Source of the DNA: Candidatus Brocadia sp. WS118
Lineage (GTDB): Bacteria > Planctomycetota > Brocadiia > Brocadiales > Brocadiaceae
Assembly: GCA_007618135.1 (NCBI GenBank)
Contig: PHFX01000156.1
Location: 1 to 64,000, forward strand
Length of the DNA: 64,000 bases
Direction: 5' to 3'
In this document: positions 33,032 through 43,075 of the stretch, piece after piece
How positions within the stretch are numbered: the first letter of the stretch is position 1
How the letters are laid out: each line of letters opens with the position of its first letter
Program-made: the position numbers and the translations under genes
The notes under the pieces: model-generated
Databases searched by the model: none
What the model saw: only the letters and a program-made list of their open reading frames with translations
Told to the model about the DNA's origin: nothing

Positions 33032-34078
33032 CTAATACCTTCTCGAACTGCTTCGCTGACTCCATATCTTTTTTACGATTCCATCATCGTCTTCATCGTA
33101 AATTTCACCTACAACTTCTTCTAAAATATCTTCCAAGGTTATGATACCGAGCGACTGGGTAGCTTGACGTACGATTGCCATGTGAATTCGATTTCCTTGA
33201 AAACTTTTGAGTATCCTGACGATGGATTCATTCACATCGACAAAATATGGTTTTCGGAGTAAACTGGTTATAGAAAATTCTGTTTTGGTGTCCATCATGG
33301 CGACAAATTCTTTTGTGTGAAGGATACCAACAATGTGTGGTTTGGCTTCATCGGATATGACAGGAATCCTCGTATGTCCGCAGGCAATAATGGTTTTTAG
33401 TATTTCTTCTTTACCCATAGAGCTGCGGATGGTAACAACCTTGTGAAAGGGGAGCATAACTTCAGAAGCCCTCTTAAAATGCAGGGCAAATAAATTTACC
33501 AGGTAATCCCGGTGAAAAGGATGCAATGATTTCAGGGACAGTTCCGAAACCGTTTCTTCAGAAGAAGGAGTGAGACGAATCCCTATAAGGAAGAGGAGTT
33601 TTATCGTTAATTTCTCAAGGACATGAACGAGGGGTGATGCAAACTTTGTCATAAGAATTAACAAGCGACTGGAGAACAAAGACACCTCTTCGGGATAACG
33701 GATTGCAATAGCTTTGGGTACAAGTTCTCCAATAACCACGGTGAAAAAGGTAAATGGAATGACGAAAAGCGCGATCGCAAGAATTTCAGCCGATGTACCA
33801 GAGATGTGGAGCAATTTCCTCAGATAGGGAAGAAGGGATGCCTCAACTTCGGTGCCACCCAATGCAGCAGATGATATCCCAACCAGAGTGATTCCTATCT
33901 GAATAACGGCAAATGTCCTTTCAGGGCGTTCCTTTAGGAGAATAAATATTTTTGCAGAGGTATTACCTTTAGAGGCCATATCTCGTAAAAGGGGCACATT
34001 GGCAGAAGCAAATGCCATCTCCATACATGAAAATATGCCATTAAAAAGGACCAATATGATTACTATTATCCATTCCAT
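33032..34078 (-). CDS. CNNM/CorC-HlyC family membrane protein (DUF21 plus CBS)
   Basis: A 348-residue protein. An N-terminal DUF21/CNNM transmembrane domain (MEWIIVIILVLFNGIFSCME, IGITLVGISSAALGGTEVEA, VVIGELVPKAIAIRYPE) is followed by a tandem CBS pair (HTRIPVISDEAKPHIVGILH, RIHMAIVRQATQSLGIITLE) and an acidic end (EEVVGEIYDEDDDG). The family is linked to Mg2+/Co2+ efflux and envelope stress. The C-terminal CorC_HlyC transporter-associated domain is missing, so this is the short form. It lies 61 nt downstream of the site-2 protease gene on the same strand. Confidence 0.9.
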   Translation of the reverse strand: MEWIIVIILVLFNGIFSCMEMAFASANVPLLRDMASKGNTSAKIFILLKERPERTFAVIQIGITLVGISSAALGGTEVEASLLPYLRKLLHISGTSAEILAIALFVIPFTFFTVVIGELVPKAIAIRYPEEVSLFSSRLLILMTKFASPLVHVLEKLTIKLLFLIGIRLTPSSEETVSELSLKSLHPFHRDYLVNLFALHFKRASEVMLPFHKVVTIRSSMGKEEILKTIIACGHTRIPVISDEAKPHIVGILHTKEFVAMMDTKTEFSITSLLRKPYFVDVNESIVRILKSFQGNRIHMAIVRQATQSLGIITLEDILEEVVGEIYDEDDDGIVKKIWSQRSSSRRY

Positions 34079-34139
34079 GGTGTGATTACGGAAAGACTAT
34101 TTTACTTTTGTTTGTATTTTTGCGGAAAAACATGGTTAG

Positions 34140-35252
34140 TTATTTGCTTCTCATCTGTAAATATCGCGCAATGCCGTTTCTTGTAATTAAACCGACAACC
34201 TTGTCATTTCCCATAACGATAATCCTGCCTTTGTCCTCTTTTATCATCAATTCAAGGGCTCCCATGGCATCGGAATCAGGCGAGACCTCCCATTTTTTGT
34301 CATGGGAGATAAAAACATCGGACACCTTCACTTTATTCCAGTCCTCTCTGGGGATTTCTTTGATCTCCTTAAGGGTTATAATGCCCAGAAATTGTCCTTC
34401 ATCCATGACAGGAAATCCACCGTATCCATATCTCAGAAAATATTTATCTACGGCCTCTGAAATAAAAATTGATGGACTAACGGTTACGATATTCCTTGCC
34501 ATAGCATTTTTGACCCTGATCGTTGAGAGCGCCTCCTGAAGGGTTGCCTGTTGTTGGCTTGACTGAGCCGCCATGTAAAGGAACCACCCGATAAGCAGCA
34601 GCCACAATCCGCCGGAAGAACCTGTAAAAATCAAAAACAGACCAAAAAGGAGGAAAAACAGGGCGATCCGTTGCCCGAAGACAGACGCCTTTTGGGTAGC
34701 ATAAAAAAAATCCTTTGTCCTGCTCCATAGCGCTGCCCTGAGTATCCTTCCGCCATCCATGGGAAAGCCCGGAATGAGGTTAAAAGCGCCGAGGATAAAA
34801 TTAATTCGCGCAAGGTAAGAAAAAAGCGCAACGAGTCCACCCGTGACATTTATTGCCACCAGGAAAAAAACTGCAGATAGGAGGAAACTCGAAATAGGCC
34901 CAGCGATGGCGATCCTGAATTCCGCCTTTGGATGGGGAGGCTCACCTTTCATCTGCGCAACGCCTCCAAAGATGAACAGGGTAATGCCGGTAATAGAAAC
35001 ATGGTATTTTCTGGCGATACACGAATGGGAAAGCTCATGGAATGCGACGGAAGCAAAAAGCAGCAAAGACGCCAGTGTGCCTTTAATCCAATAAGCGGCT
35101 ACCGGAAGGTCTGGCGCTGCCTTCGGGAAATACTGTGTAGACAAAGACCACGTTATCAAACCAAAGACGATAAACCACGAGAAATGTACCCGCATGGGTA
35201 TTCCCATGACCGTTGCAATTTTCCATGTCCCTTGAGTCAAAGTATTGTTCAT
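34140..35252 (-). CDS. Site-2 protease family zinc metalloprotease with CBS domains
   Basis: A 370-residue intramembrane metalloprotease of the M50 SpoIVFB/Rip3 group. Zinc ligands are in SVAFHELSHSCIARKY (HExxH) and the third ligand in FNLIPGFPMDGGRILRAALW. Six membrane segments fill residues about 15-230; two CBS domains follow (AMARNIVTVSPSIFISEAVD; KVSDVFISHDKKWEVSPDSD), which may sense adenylates. Such enzymes cut membrane-bound regulators; the target is unknown. A fragment of its 3' end is duplicated at 32900-33003. Confidence 0.92.
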   Translation of the reverse strand: MNNTLTQGTWKIATVMGIPMRVHFSWFIVFGLITWSLSTQYFPKAAPDLPVAAYWIKGTLASLLLFASVAFHELSHSCIARKYHVSITGITLFIFGGVAQMKGEPPHPKAEFRIAIAGPISSFLLSAVFFLVAINVTGGLVALFSYLARINFILGAFNLIPGFPMDGGRILRAALWSRTKDFFYATQKASVFGQRIALFFLLFGLFLIFTGSSGGLWLLLIGWFLYMAAQSSQQQATLQEALSTIRVKNAMARNIVTVSPSIFISEAVDKYFLRYGYGGFPVMDEGQFLGIITLKEIKEIPREDWNKVKVSDVFISHDKKWEVSPDSDAMGALELMIKEDKGRIIVMGNDKVVGLITRNGIARYLQMRSK

Positions 35253-35511
35253 CTTACATCCTCCTTATCTCGTTTTGTATGACATTCCTCGCCGTCGCAG
35301 AGAGAGAAGCATACAGAGAGTTTCATTCCGTTGCGGAAAACCTATCCACAGTAACAATTACATTGCCGGTAAACACCAGCAAATACATGAAAAGAAAATA
35401 CAACGAATCGTAAAGGCAACCAGATAAAAATCATACTTTTCTCTCCTGTGAAATAAAACGATGGATGTTTTATCCATATCGTTGCAAGGTACTTCATTTT
35501 TACTGCCATTC

Positions 35512-36756
35512 TTAATCCTGCGGCGCCTGTAAGACTTTCTTAATTCGCTTTATCGCCCAGTCAATCTCCCCCTTCTTGATAATCAGGGGTGGAGCAAGGC
35601 GAATATTCGTAAAATGAGTTTCCTTGCAAAGCAAGCCCTCTTTCCACAATTTATCGCAGAAGAATCTGGCGTCACCATGTTCTGGTTTGATTTCCAGAGC
35701 GATAAAGAGTCCTTTGCCTCGAATTTCTTTAACAAAAGGAGTTTCTATTTCCTGCAATTTTGCCATAAAATAATTTCCCAGTTCATAGGAATTCTCGACC
35801 AGTCCTTCTTCAACCAAAACCTTCAGCCCCTCCCTGGCTACGGCACAAGAAAGCGGAGAGCCGGAAAACGTGCTGCCATCCTCTCCCGGTTTTAAGATAT
35901 CGCCGACTTTCTCTCCACCGAGAACGGCTGAAATAATGCAAGGCCCCGCACCCAACGCTTTTCCTAAAGTCAAAATATCGGGTTTGGCATCTTCATATTC
36001 GTAGACAAAACGCTTGCCGCATCTGCCAAGACCGGTCTGAATTTCGTCGAGCATAAAAAGAACGTTATTCTTCTGGCAGATTTCTTTGGCGCCCTTCAAA
36101 TAGCCTTCGGGTGGAATTATCACCCCACCTTCTCCTTGAATAGGTTCGACCAAAAAACCAACGGTATTTTCATCAATGGCATTCTTTAGTGCTTTCAAAT
36201 CACCGTAGGGAATAATTTCAAATCCGGGCGTATGCGGTCCGAAATTTTCTTTATACAGAGGTTCGGAAGAAAAACTGATAACGGTGATTGTCCGTCCATG
36301 AAAATTATTTTCACAAGTAATAATTTTGGACCGGTTTCTGGCTATACCTTTGACGGTATAACCCCATTTCCTGACAATTTTAATTGCTTTTTCAACTGCC
36401 TCGGCGCCGGTATTCATCGGCAAAACTTTAGGGAAACCGGCGAATTCGGCCAACTCTTTGCAGAAAAGTCCCATCTGGTCATTGTAAAAAGCCCTGGAAA
36501 TATTGGCCAGGGTCTTTGCCTGCTGAATCAAAACTTTTAGAATCCTGGGATGGCAGTGGCCGTGAGAAAGAGCCGAATAACAGCTGAGCATGTCAAGATA
36601 CTTTCTGCCTTCGATGTCCCAAACCCAGGGTCCTTTGCCCCGAACCAGAACAACCGGTAAAGGGCTATAGGTTTCCATGATATATTTTTCCGTTAACTCA
36701 ATCAGTTTCGCGGCAGTTAGCTGGACCCCAGAAGCCTCATTAGGTACCTCATTCAT
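35512..36756 (-). CDS. rocD: Ornithine aminotransferase-like class III aminotransferase
   Basis: A 414-residue PLP enzyme that converts ornithine and 2-oxoglutarate to glutamate semialdehyde and glutamate. Motifs: YSALSHGHCHPRILKVL, MNTGAEAVEKAIKIVRKWGY, NNFHGRTITVISFS, PIQGEGGVIIPPEGYL, LDEIQTGLGRCGKRF and the PLP lysine in LTLGKALGAG. The tyrosine and aromatic pattern near the N-terminus fits ornithine aminotransferase over acetylornithine aminotransferase. Monocistronic. Confidence 0.88.
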   Translation of the reverse strand: MNEVPNEASGVQLTAAKLIELTEKYIMETYSPLPVVLVRGKGPWVWDIEGRKYLDMLSCYSALSHGHCHPRILKVLIQQAKTLANISRAFYNDQMGLFCKELAEFAGFPKVLPMNTGAEAVEKAIKIVRKWGYTVKGIARNRSKIITCENNFHGRTITVISFSSEPLYKENFGPHTPGFEIIPYGDLKALKNAIDENTVGFLVEPIQGEGGVIIPPEGYLKGAKEICQKNNVLFMLDEIQTGLGRCGKRFVYEYEDAKPDILTLGKALGAGPCIISAVLGGEKVGDILKPGEDGSTFSGSPLSCAVAREGLKVLVEEGLVENSYELGNYFMAKLQEIETPFVKEIRGKGLFIALEIKPEHGDARFFCDKLWKEGLLCKETHFTNIRLAPPLIIKKGEIDWAIKRIKKVLQAPQD

Positions 36757-37283
36757 TATTTTTTAATCCTCTCTGGAAAGCTTTTTCGTTTATTCCGGGG
36801 TATTCGTTCAATTGCAGTGTTAAAGTTGATAGAGAGTCAAACCCAATACTTCGGACGGCAGTAATACTCATACAATGCAATTTTATACTCTCTGCTCACA
36901 GGGCTTGAAAGGTTGAATTTCGGGCTGTTTTTTATCTGTTCTTGGGTGAGCATAACGGGAAAATATCGCGACTCCCACTCTTGTTGACCAAAAACTGACG
37001 GAGATATGAGTAATTTTCAATTCAGGATCTACGTCTCGACATCTGCTACGAGATATCGTACTGCCCATGTCCCGTAGTCAAAAAAGAAATTATATACCTC
37101 CCAATAGTGCCATCCCTGGCGTGAAATCTATGTCCAAAGAGATTTTTTATATTTATCAGCATGGATTGTTCCTTATTTCAAAGAAATAAATACCTTAATT
37201 TTCACGTTTTTTACTATAATAAAATTTACCATAAGATGCACGTTTTAAATTTTCAAAGGCCACCACTTCTTAAAATGTTTATG
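36757..37283. other. Intergenic region between rocD and treY
   Basis: No gene seen. Partial internal palindromes lie near 37030-37075 (ATCTGCTACGAGATATCGTA), and the rest is AT-rich. The rocD promoter should lie at its left end. Confidence 0.4.
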
Positions 37284-40259
37284 TCAGACTACTCTTTCCA
37301 TCAAAGCCACAGGGAAATGGGTGAATATCTCTGACAAATACAAGACGATTGCTTCTTTATGACGTATCGTCGTAGCAATTTCTCCGGAGAAAATGTTTTG
37401 ATATTTCTTTTCAGTTTCCTCATGTGACAGAATAATATATGAGTCTTTCCATACGTCTTTGCCTAAAGGCAGGACATCGGGTTGCTGTATAAGTCTTGTA
37501 AAAAATCTGGGAACAACAATCAGCAGCCTCGAATTCCCTAATTTCCTCACAAACGAGCAAACATTCATAGCCTTTTCTCCCATTGCCTCAAGGGGAGCAT
37601 ATTCTCCGCGTTCAAATATTTCTCTGTTTGCTTTTCGGTAATTGAGGGCTTTATATATCAGGTAGAGCTTTGTCTTCCCATTATCTTTATTGAGTGCTAA
37701 TTCCCTGCAAAGTTCAGGTAATGCCATTTCTGACTCATTTCTTTTCAATTCATCCAGCATCTTGATTCTCATGTCATAATCAACGGGTCGACGATTGTCA
37801 GGGTCGACAAGACTGAAATCCCACAACTCAGTCCCCTGATAGAACTCTGGAATGCCGGGAGAGGTTATCTTAAGCAATGTTTGTGAAAGGGAATTGTACA
37901 TACCGTAATGTGATATCTTCTTTTGAAATGTAAGAAAATCTTTCAGAAATTTATTTCTCCGTGTATTATTCAGGATGGCTTCAATAAAGTGCATCAGGAG
38001 ATTCTCGTAATTTGTATTTGGATTTATCCAGCTTGAGTTGACCTTTGCCTCCCTTAATGCCTTTACCAGGTAATCTTTAATCCGTTTCTTAAATATTTCA
38101 GGTTCAGTCATTGGTTCGATGGGCCATATACCGATAAGAGTTTGGTAAAGAAGGTATTCTTCATTTGGGTCCGGCACTGTCTGACCTTCAACAACTACGA
38201 CATGTTTCTTATTTAACCTTCTCCATCGTGTTACAAGTTCTCTCCATTCATGAGGAATTTCCGAAAGGACATTAATTCTTGCCCTCACATCTTCACTGCG
38301 TTTTGAGTCGTGGGTAGAAGTAGCACTAAGGGTGTGAGGCCAGAACTTGATTCTTTCTATATTCTGCCCGTGAAAGGTTTCCATGGGTGTACCAAATCTT
38401 TCCGGGCTTCCTCCCACTTCATTGAGGGAAATGAGACGGTTGTAAATATAAAAGGTCGTATCCTCAATTCCTTTTGCCGTAATGGGTCCGGTAACCTGCT
38501 GAAATTTCATAACAAAATCAAGCCATTCTCTCTGATCGGTATCTTTAAAATTTTCAGGATACTTGAGAACAAGGACGTATTTGAGAAAGTCAAAGACAGA
38601 TTCGCTCATGGCAGGGTTTTTCCTCTTTGCCTTTGATACCGCAATCTCAATATACTTTCGATCCCTTTCCGTTACCTCTGATGGTTTTATATAGGTTCTG
38701 TATACCGGAAAAAAGGCAATGACTTCCTTTATTGCGTTTGTAAGGCTGTTCAAGGTGAAATCTCTTGTATGCCGGTTTTTCTCCGATAGCTGGTTCAGGT
38801 AGTGTCCCAGAGTATTGACTTCGCCGGACATAATCACTTCCATAATTAATTTTTTCTGTTCATACACAACGTTCTGGAAATTGAGCTTTGACTTGATGAA
38901 TCTGGAGTATATATCGTCAAATATTTTTGCATATGTTGTTTCAACAAAGATGCCGTTCAGTGAGTTCAGGAAGACATATCCTGTCGTGCCGAAGATTGGC
39001 CAGTCTTCTGGCATCTTTTCTCCTTTGATAAAGATTTTTTCGCCGATAATATAAAAAGCCTTCATCTGGGGTTCTGTTGATAACAGTTCATTGTATTGTT
39101 TCAATATTTCAGGTTCTTTATTTGTAGTTTCCGTTACAGTTCCAGCAAGATCAAGCCTTTGATAAAGAAAACAGTTTTTCTGCAACCTCTGGAAGTATTC
39201 CGAAGGGTTATAGAGACCATCGGGATGATCAACCCTCAACCCAGTAACCTTGCCTTCTCTGATAAGTTTAAAAATCAATGTATGAGTTTCCTTGAAGACA
39301 AACGGGTTTTCCATACGGATTGCTGCAAGATCGTTAATGTCGAAGAATCTCCGGTAGTTTATCTCCTCGGTAGCCACACTCCATTGTGAGAGCCTGTAGA
39401 TCTGTTGATTCAAAAGATTATCAAGCAGATTAAAGCTTTCGTGCGTGCCTTTTATTCCGTTAAATATCGTTACATTTTCATTAATGAAATCCTCAATCTT
39501 AGGATTCTCATGGCAAAGACTCCGGAGTCGTTTCTTGATAATTTCTTTCTCGCGGTATCGCTCGGTAATCTTTCCCGTGTCCTTTTCTGTAGGTGAGGGT
39601 AAATGGTTTAATGCCGTGATAATACTTAAAAGTTCACTTAAATGTGGGTCTTCAGGAGGAAGACGACTTTTTAACTCATATCCACGATGCTCTAATATAT
39701 CGATATATGTCTTTGGTCTGATAGGAAATTTATGCTGATAATAAGAAAGAAAAAAATCTCCATTTTTAAAAACAAGCTGCAAATCCTGTCTTTCCAGAAT
39801 ATTTCCATACTGATCGCCTAAAACAGGGATAAGCACTTTATTCTTCAACTCTCTTTTAACCGGTTCCCAGTTTATGTCAAAGTAGTCTGCATAGACAGAA
39901 CTTGGCCCATTCTCTAGGACATCCATCCACCAGACATTTTCTTTACTGGTAATGCACATATGGTTTGGCACAATGTCAAGAATTTGCCCCATCCCATATT
40001 TCCAAAGTTCCTGGATCATTTCGTTATATTCTTCGTCCGTGCCGATTTCCGGATTTATCGCATCATGGGCGACAATATCGTAACCATGGAGGCTACCTTC
40101 TTTTGCTTTAAAATAAGGGGAAGCATAGATATCCGAGATGCCGAGTTGATTAAGGTAGGGAATAACTCCACTTGCATCGGTAAATTTAAAACGTCCGTTG
40201 AATTGGAGTCTGTATGTGGATACGGGTATCCGTGGCCTGCAAGATTCTTCCAAAGTCAT
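37284..40259 (-). CDS. treY: Maltooligosyltrehalose synthase
   Basis: A 991-residue GH13 enzyme that turns the reducing-end glucose of maltodextrins into a trehalose unit. The start PVSTYRLQFNGRFKF, LNQLGISDIYASPYFKAKEG, SLHGYDIVAH and ILDIVPNHMC are diagnostic of TreY, as are GLRVDHPDGLYNP (catalytic Asp region) and SATSTHDSKRSEDVRARI. It acts with TreZ, encoded 81 nt upstream. Large but within the family's range. Last gene of the transporter-treZ-treY string. Confidence 0.95.
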   Translation of the reverse strand: MTLEESCRPRIPVSTYRLQFNGRFKFTDASGVIPYLNQLGISDIYASPYFKAKEGSLHGYDIVAHDAINPEIGTDEEYNEMIQELWKYGMGQILDIVPNHMCITSKENVWWMDVLENGPSSVYADYFDINWEPVKRELKNKVLIPVLGDQYGNILERQDLQLVFKNGDFFLSYYQHKFPIRPKTYIDILEHRGYELKSRLPPEDPHLSELLSIITALNHLPSPTEKDTGKITERYREKEIIKKRLRSLCHENPKIEDFINENVTIFNGIKGTHESFNLLDNLLNQQIYRLSQWSVATEEINYRRFFDINDLAAIRMENPFVFKETHTLIFKLIREGKVTGLRVDHPDGLYNPSEYFQRLQKNCFLYQRLDLAGTVTETTNKEPEILKQYNELLSTEPQMKAFYIIGEKIFIKGEKMPEDWPIFGTTGYVFLNSLNGIFVETTYAKIFDDIYSRFIKSKLNFQNVVYEQKKLIMEVIMSGEVNTLGHYLNQLSEKNRHTRDFTLNSLTNAIKEVIAFFPVYRTYIKPSEVTERDRKYIEIAVSKAKRKNPAMSESVFDFLKYVLVLKYPENFKDTDQREWLDFVMKFQQVTGPITAKGIEDTTFYIYNRLISLNEVGGSPERFGTPMETFHGQNIERIKFWPHTLSATSTHDSKRSEDVRARINVLSEIPHEWRELVTRWRRLNKKHVVVVEGQTVPDPNEEYLLYQTLIGIWPIEPMTEPEIFKKRIKDYLVKALREAKVNSSWINPNTNYENLLMHFIEAILNNTRRNKFLKDFLTFQKKISHYGMYNSLSQTLLKITSPGIPEFYQGTELWDFSLVDPDNRRPVDYDMRIKMLDELKRNESEMALPELCRELALNKDNGKTKLYLIYKALNYRKANREIFERGEYAPLEAMGEKAMNVCSFVRKLGNSRLLIVVPRFFTRLIQQPDVLPLGKDVWKDSYIILSHEETEKKYQNIFSGEIATTIRHKEAIVLYLSEIFTHFPVALMERVV

Positions 40260-40340
40260 TCGTAATCCTCCGGATTTCCTTTCTGTGCAATGAAGTTGAC
40301 TTCATTTTTAGCATAACATGAGCACAAATACCAGCTAACT

Positions 40341-42182
40341 TTATAAAACACTTACATGAGATTTTCTGATATAGAGGGCAATACTCCTTCCCCTCATAGT
40401 TATTTCAGTCCCGGGAACAAGCTCAGAGGCAAGTACAGAACCAGGACCAGACCATATTTGCTCTGAAGAGTCAATTGCCTTATTCCATACCTCCCCGGAC
40501 AGGGGCGGGATACAGGTAACATCTGTGTAATTGAAATTTATGACAATCATTATCTGACTCGAATCCTTCCAGCGTATGACAAACAGCATTCTCTGTCCTT
40601 CGATAGCCTCTACAAAAAGATTCCTCTTGTCAAGATTTGATAGCGCCGGAATAGTTTTTCTTAGTCTCATCAGGTGTTTGTAAAAATCCAGCAAAACCTT
40701 GTAATGTCCCTGCTTTCTTTTTTTCCAGTGTATTTTTGATTTCAAAAATGTTTCTGTACTTTGTGGGTCTGGCGGTTCGCCCAGCCATTCGAACTCAGCG
40801 AACTCTCTCTTCCTTCCCTGACGTACAGCTTCGACAAGGTCAGGATCAGAATGGTTTGTAAAGTAAAGAAATGGGGCATCTTCCCCATACTCTTCTCCCA
40901 TGAAGAGCAGGGGAATGTACGGGGAGAGAAGAACGGTCCCTGCCGCAAGTTTCAGCGCTTCAAACGATACAAGTGCGCTGAGCCTTTCACCCAGCATCCT
41001 GTTACCTATTTGATCATGGTTTTGTGAAAAGACTACCATTTGTTTTGCAGGTATATCCTTTGAAGAATTGCCATGACTCTTTTTTCTAAACTCGGAATAC
41101 TCTCCTGAATAGACAAAACCCTCTTTCGTAGACTTTGCCATATGCGAAACCTTACCGAAGTCAAGATAATATCCACGATTTTCACCCGTAAGAAGAGTAT
41201 GAAGCGAGTGATGAAAGTCATCGCACCATACTCCGTCAATGCCATACCCGCCGGATTCCCGCGATATGACAACACGGGAATCGTTTAAATCACTTTCAGC
41301 GATCAGGTCGTATTTCCTGCCCATTTTTTGGGAAAATGCTTCAACCCGTTCTGAAAGCTCAGAGAGAAAGTGTTTCTCACCTATGTCGAATATAGCATGA
41401 ATAGCATCAATGCGAAGGGCATCTACGTGATAATGACTGAACCAGTGAATGGCATTATCTATAAAATAATTCCTCACCTCTCTGCTGTATGCGGAGTCAA
41501 AATTTATCGCTTCACCCCATGGAGTATGGCACGTATTCGTAAAGTAAGGTCCGAAGTCTCTCAAATAATTCCCTTCTGGCCCAAGGTGGTTATATACGAC
41601 GTCAAGAATGACAGCTATTTCTTTTCTGTGGCACTCGTTTACCAGATGTTTAAGTCCCTCTGGCCCTCCATAGGAATTTTGAACTGCATACGGATAGACA
41701 CCGTCATAGCCCCAATTCCTTTCCCCGGGAAATTGAGAAACCGGCATTAATTCCAGGGTATTTATCCCGGTATCCCGTAATTCATCGAGTCTGGGAATTA
41801 TAGCATGAAACGTTCCATCAGGCGTAAATGTGCCGACATGAAGTTCGTACATGATCATCTCATTTAATGGAATACCCTGCCAGTTTACATCTGACCAGAC
41901 AAATGCGCTATGGTCGACGACTTGTGATGCTCCATGCACCCCTTGTGGCTGGTATTGTGAAGCGGGGTCGGGTCTATCCTTTTCATTATTGAGACGATAA
42001 AAATATTTTGTAGCGGAGGTTACACCCTCAATGGTCGTTCTCCAATATCCTTCCTTATCCTTTTCCATAGGGACAAGTTTCTCTCCGGGCGAAATGATCT
42101 TTACCGCTACCTTGCTGAGAAAAGGAGCCCAGACAGCGAACTCGCACCTGGCAGTGCTGATATAGTTTGTCCCATGTTTCAC
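40341..42182 (-). CDS. treZ: Maltooligosyltrehalose trehalohydrolase
   Basis: A 613-residue GH13 enzyme that releases trehalose from the product of TreY. An N-terminal CBM48-like beta-sandwich (CEFAVWAPFLSKVAVKII) is followed by the barrel with VILDVVYNHLGPEGNYLRDF, VDALRIDAIHAIFD (nucleophile Asp), DLIAESDLND (acid/base Glu) and FSQNHDQIGNRMLGERL. The start at GTG 42182 fits homologues. It lies 32 nt after the ABC permease gene, suggesting one transcript. Confidence 0.95.
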   Translation of the reverse strand: MKHGTNYISTARCEFAVWAPFLSKVAVKIISPGEKLVPMEKDKEGYWRTTIEGVTSATKYFYRLNNEKDRPDPASQYQPQGVHGASQVVDHSAFVWSDVNWQGIPLNEMIMYELHVGTFTPDGTFHAIIPRLDELRDTGINTLELMPVSQFPGERNWGYDGVYPYAVQNSYGGPEGLKHLVNECHRKEIAVILDVVYNHLGPEGNYLRDFGPYFTNTCHTPWGEAINFDSAYSREVRNYFIDNAIHWFSHYHVDALRIDAIHAIFDIGEKHFLSELSERVEAFSQKMGRKYDLIAESDLNDSRVVISRESGGYGIDGVWCDDFHHSLHTLLTGENRGYYLDFGKVSHMAKSTKEGFVYSGEYSEFRKKSHGNSSKDIPAKQMVVFSQNHDQIGNRMLGERLSALVSFEALKLAAGTVLLSPYIPLLFMGEEYGEDAPFLYFTNHSDPDLVEAVRQGRKREFAEFEWLGEPPDPQSTETFLKSKIHWKKRKQGHYKVLLDFYKHLMRLRKTIPALSNLDKRNLFVEAIEGQRMLFVIRWKDSSQIMIVINFNYTDVTCIPPLSGEVWNKAIDSSEQIWSGPGSVLASELVPGTEITMRGRSIALYIRKSHVSVL

Positions 42183-42214
42183 GGAAAATTCCCTTCGTGG
42201 ATCGCTTTAACGAT

Positions 42215-43075
42215 TCACCTTCCAAATGATCTTTTTGTGTAGAAATAACCGAACCCTGCCACCAGAAGCAAGATGATTACGGATGTGGCAGTGCCTTGTC
42301 CAAAGTCTCCCTGATAAAAAAAGAGTTTATAGGCATATACCGACACGTTTTCTGTTGAGCCTCCCGGTCCTCCGCCGGTGAGGACATACACGAGGTCAAA
42401 TATCCTCATGGCATTAATCGCCCTGAAAAGGATGGCGACACCCAATACCGGCAACAGCAATGGCAGGAAGATGAAACGAAGCCGTTGCCAACTGCTTGCT
42501 CCATCAATAACAGATGCCTTGTACATTTCCTGAGGAATGGCAGAGAGGCCTGCCAAGACAATAATGGCTACAAACGGCGTTGTCTTCCACACATCCGCAA
42601 CAACAAGTGAAAAAAAGGCCAACCACGGCTTCTCAAGCCAGCTTATCTGATCTATTCCTATGCCCTGTAAGAGATAGTTTACGACACCCAGATTATAGTC
42701 AAAGATCCACTGCCACATCCTGGCGGTGACCACCGTTGGAATTGTCCATGGAACAAGGATAAGGATTCTCAAAAGGTTATTAACGGGCGATAGCCGGTTC
42801 ATCATGAGCCCCAGACATAAGCCCAGAATCGCTTCCAGGGATATCGAAACAAAGGTAAATGAAAGGGTAAGAAAAAGTGAGTACCAAAAACGGGAGTGCG
42901 CCAGAATTGCCTGATAAATATCAAGTCCTGCAAATCTTTCCTCCGTCAGGATGAGTTTCGCATTCTTGAACGATGGGATGAGGGTGTCTATAAATGGGAT
43001 AAAATTAAATGCCAGTACCAGCATTATACCGGGCAGTAAAAACAGATAGGACAGTTTAGTTTTTCGTAAAATCAC
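42215..43075 (-). CDS. Sugar ABC transporter permease (MalF/UgpA type)
   Basis: A 286-residue inner membrane permease with six predicted helices (the first in YLFLLPGIMLVLAFNFIPFI) and the EAA loop LSAIPQEMYKASVIDGASSW that docks to the ATPase. It is intact and begins at GTG 43075, overlapping the remains of the binding-protein gene. Its partner permease and ATPase exist in this window only as fragments (47497-48370), so it may no longer work unless partners are encoded elsewhere. Confidence 0.88.
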   Translation of the reverse strand: MILRKTKLSYLFLLPGIMLVLAFNFIPFIDTLIPSFKNAKLILTEERFAGLDIYQAILAHSRFWYSLFLTLSFTFVSISLEAILGLCLGLMMNRLSPVNNLLRILILVPWTIPTVVTARMWQWIFDYNLGVVNYLLQGIGIDQISWLEKPWLAFFSLVVADVWKTTPFVAIIVLAGLSAIPQEMYKASVIDGASSWQRLRFIFLPLLLPVLGVAILFRAINAMRIFDLVYVLTGGGPGGSTENVSVYAYKLFFYQGDFGQGTATSVIILLLVAGFGYFYTKRSFGR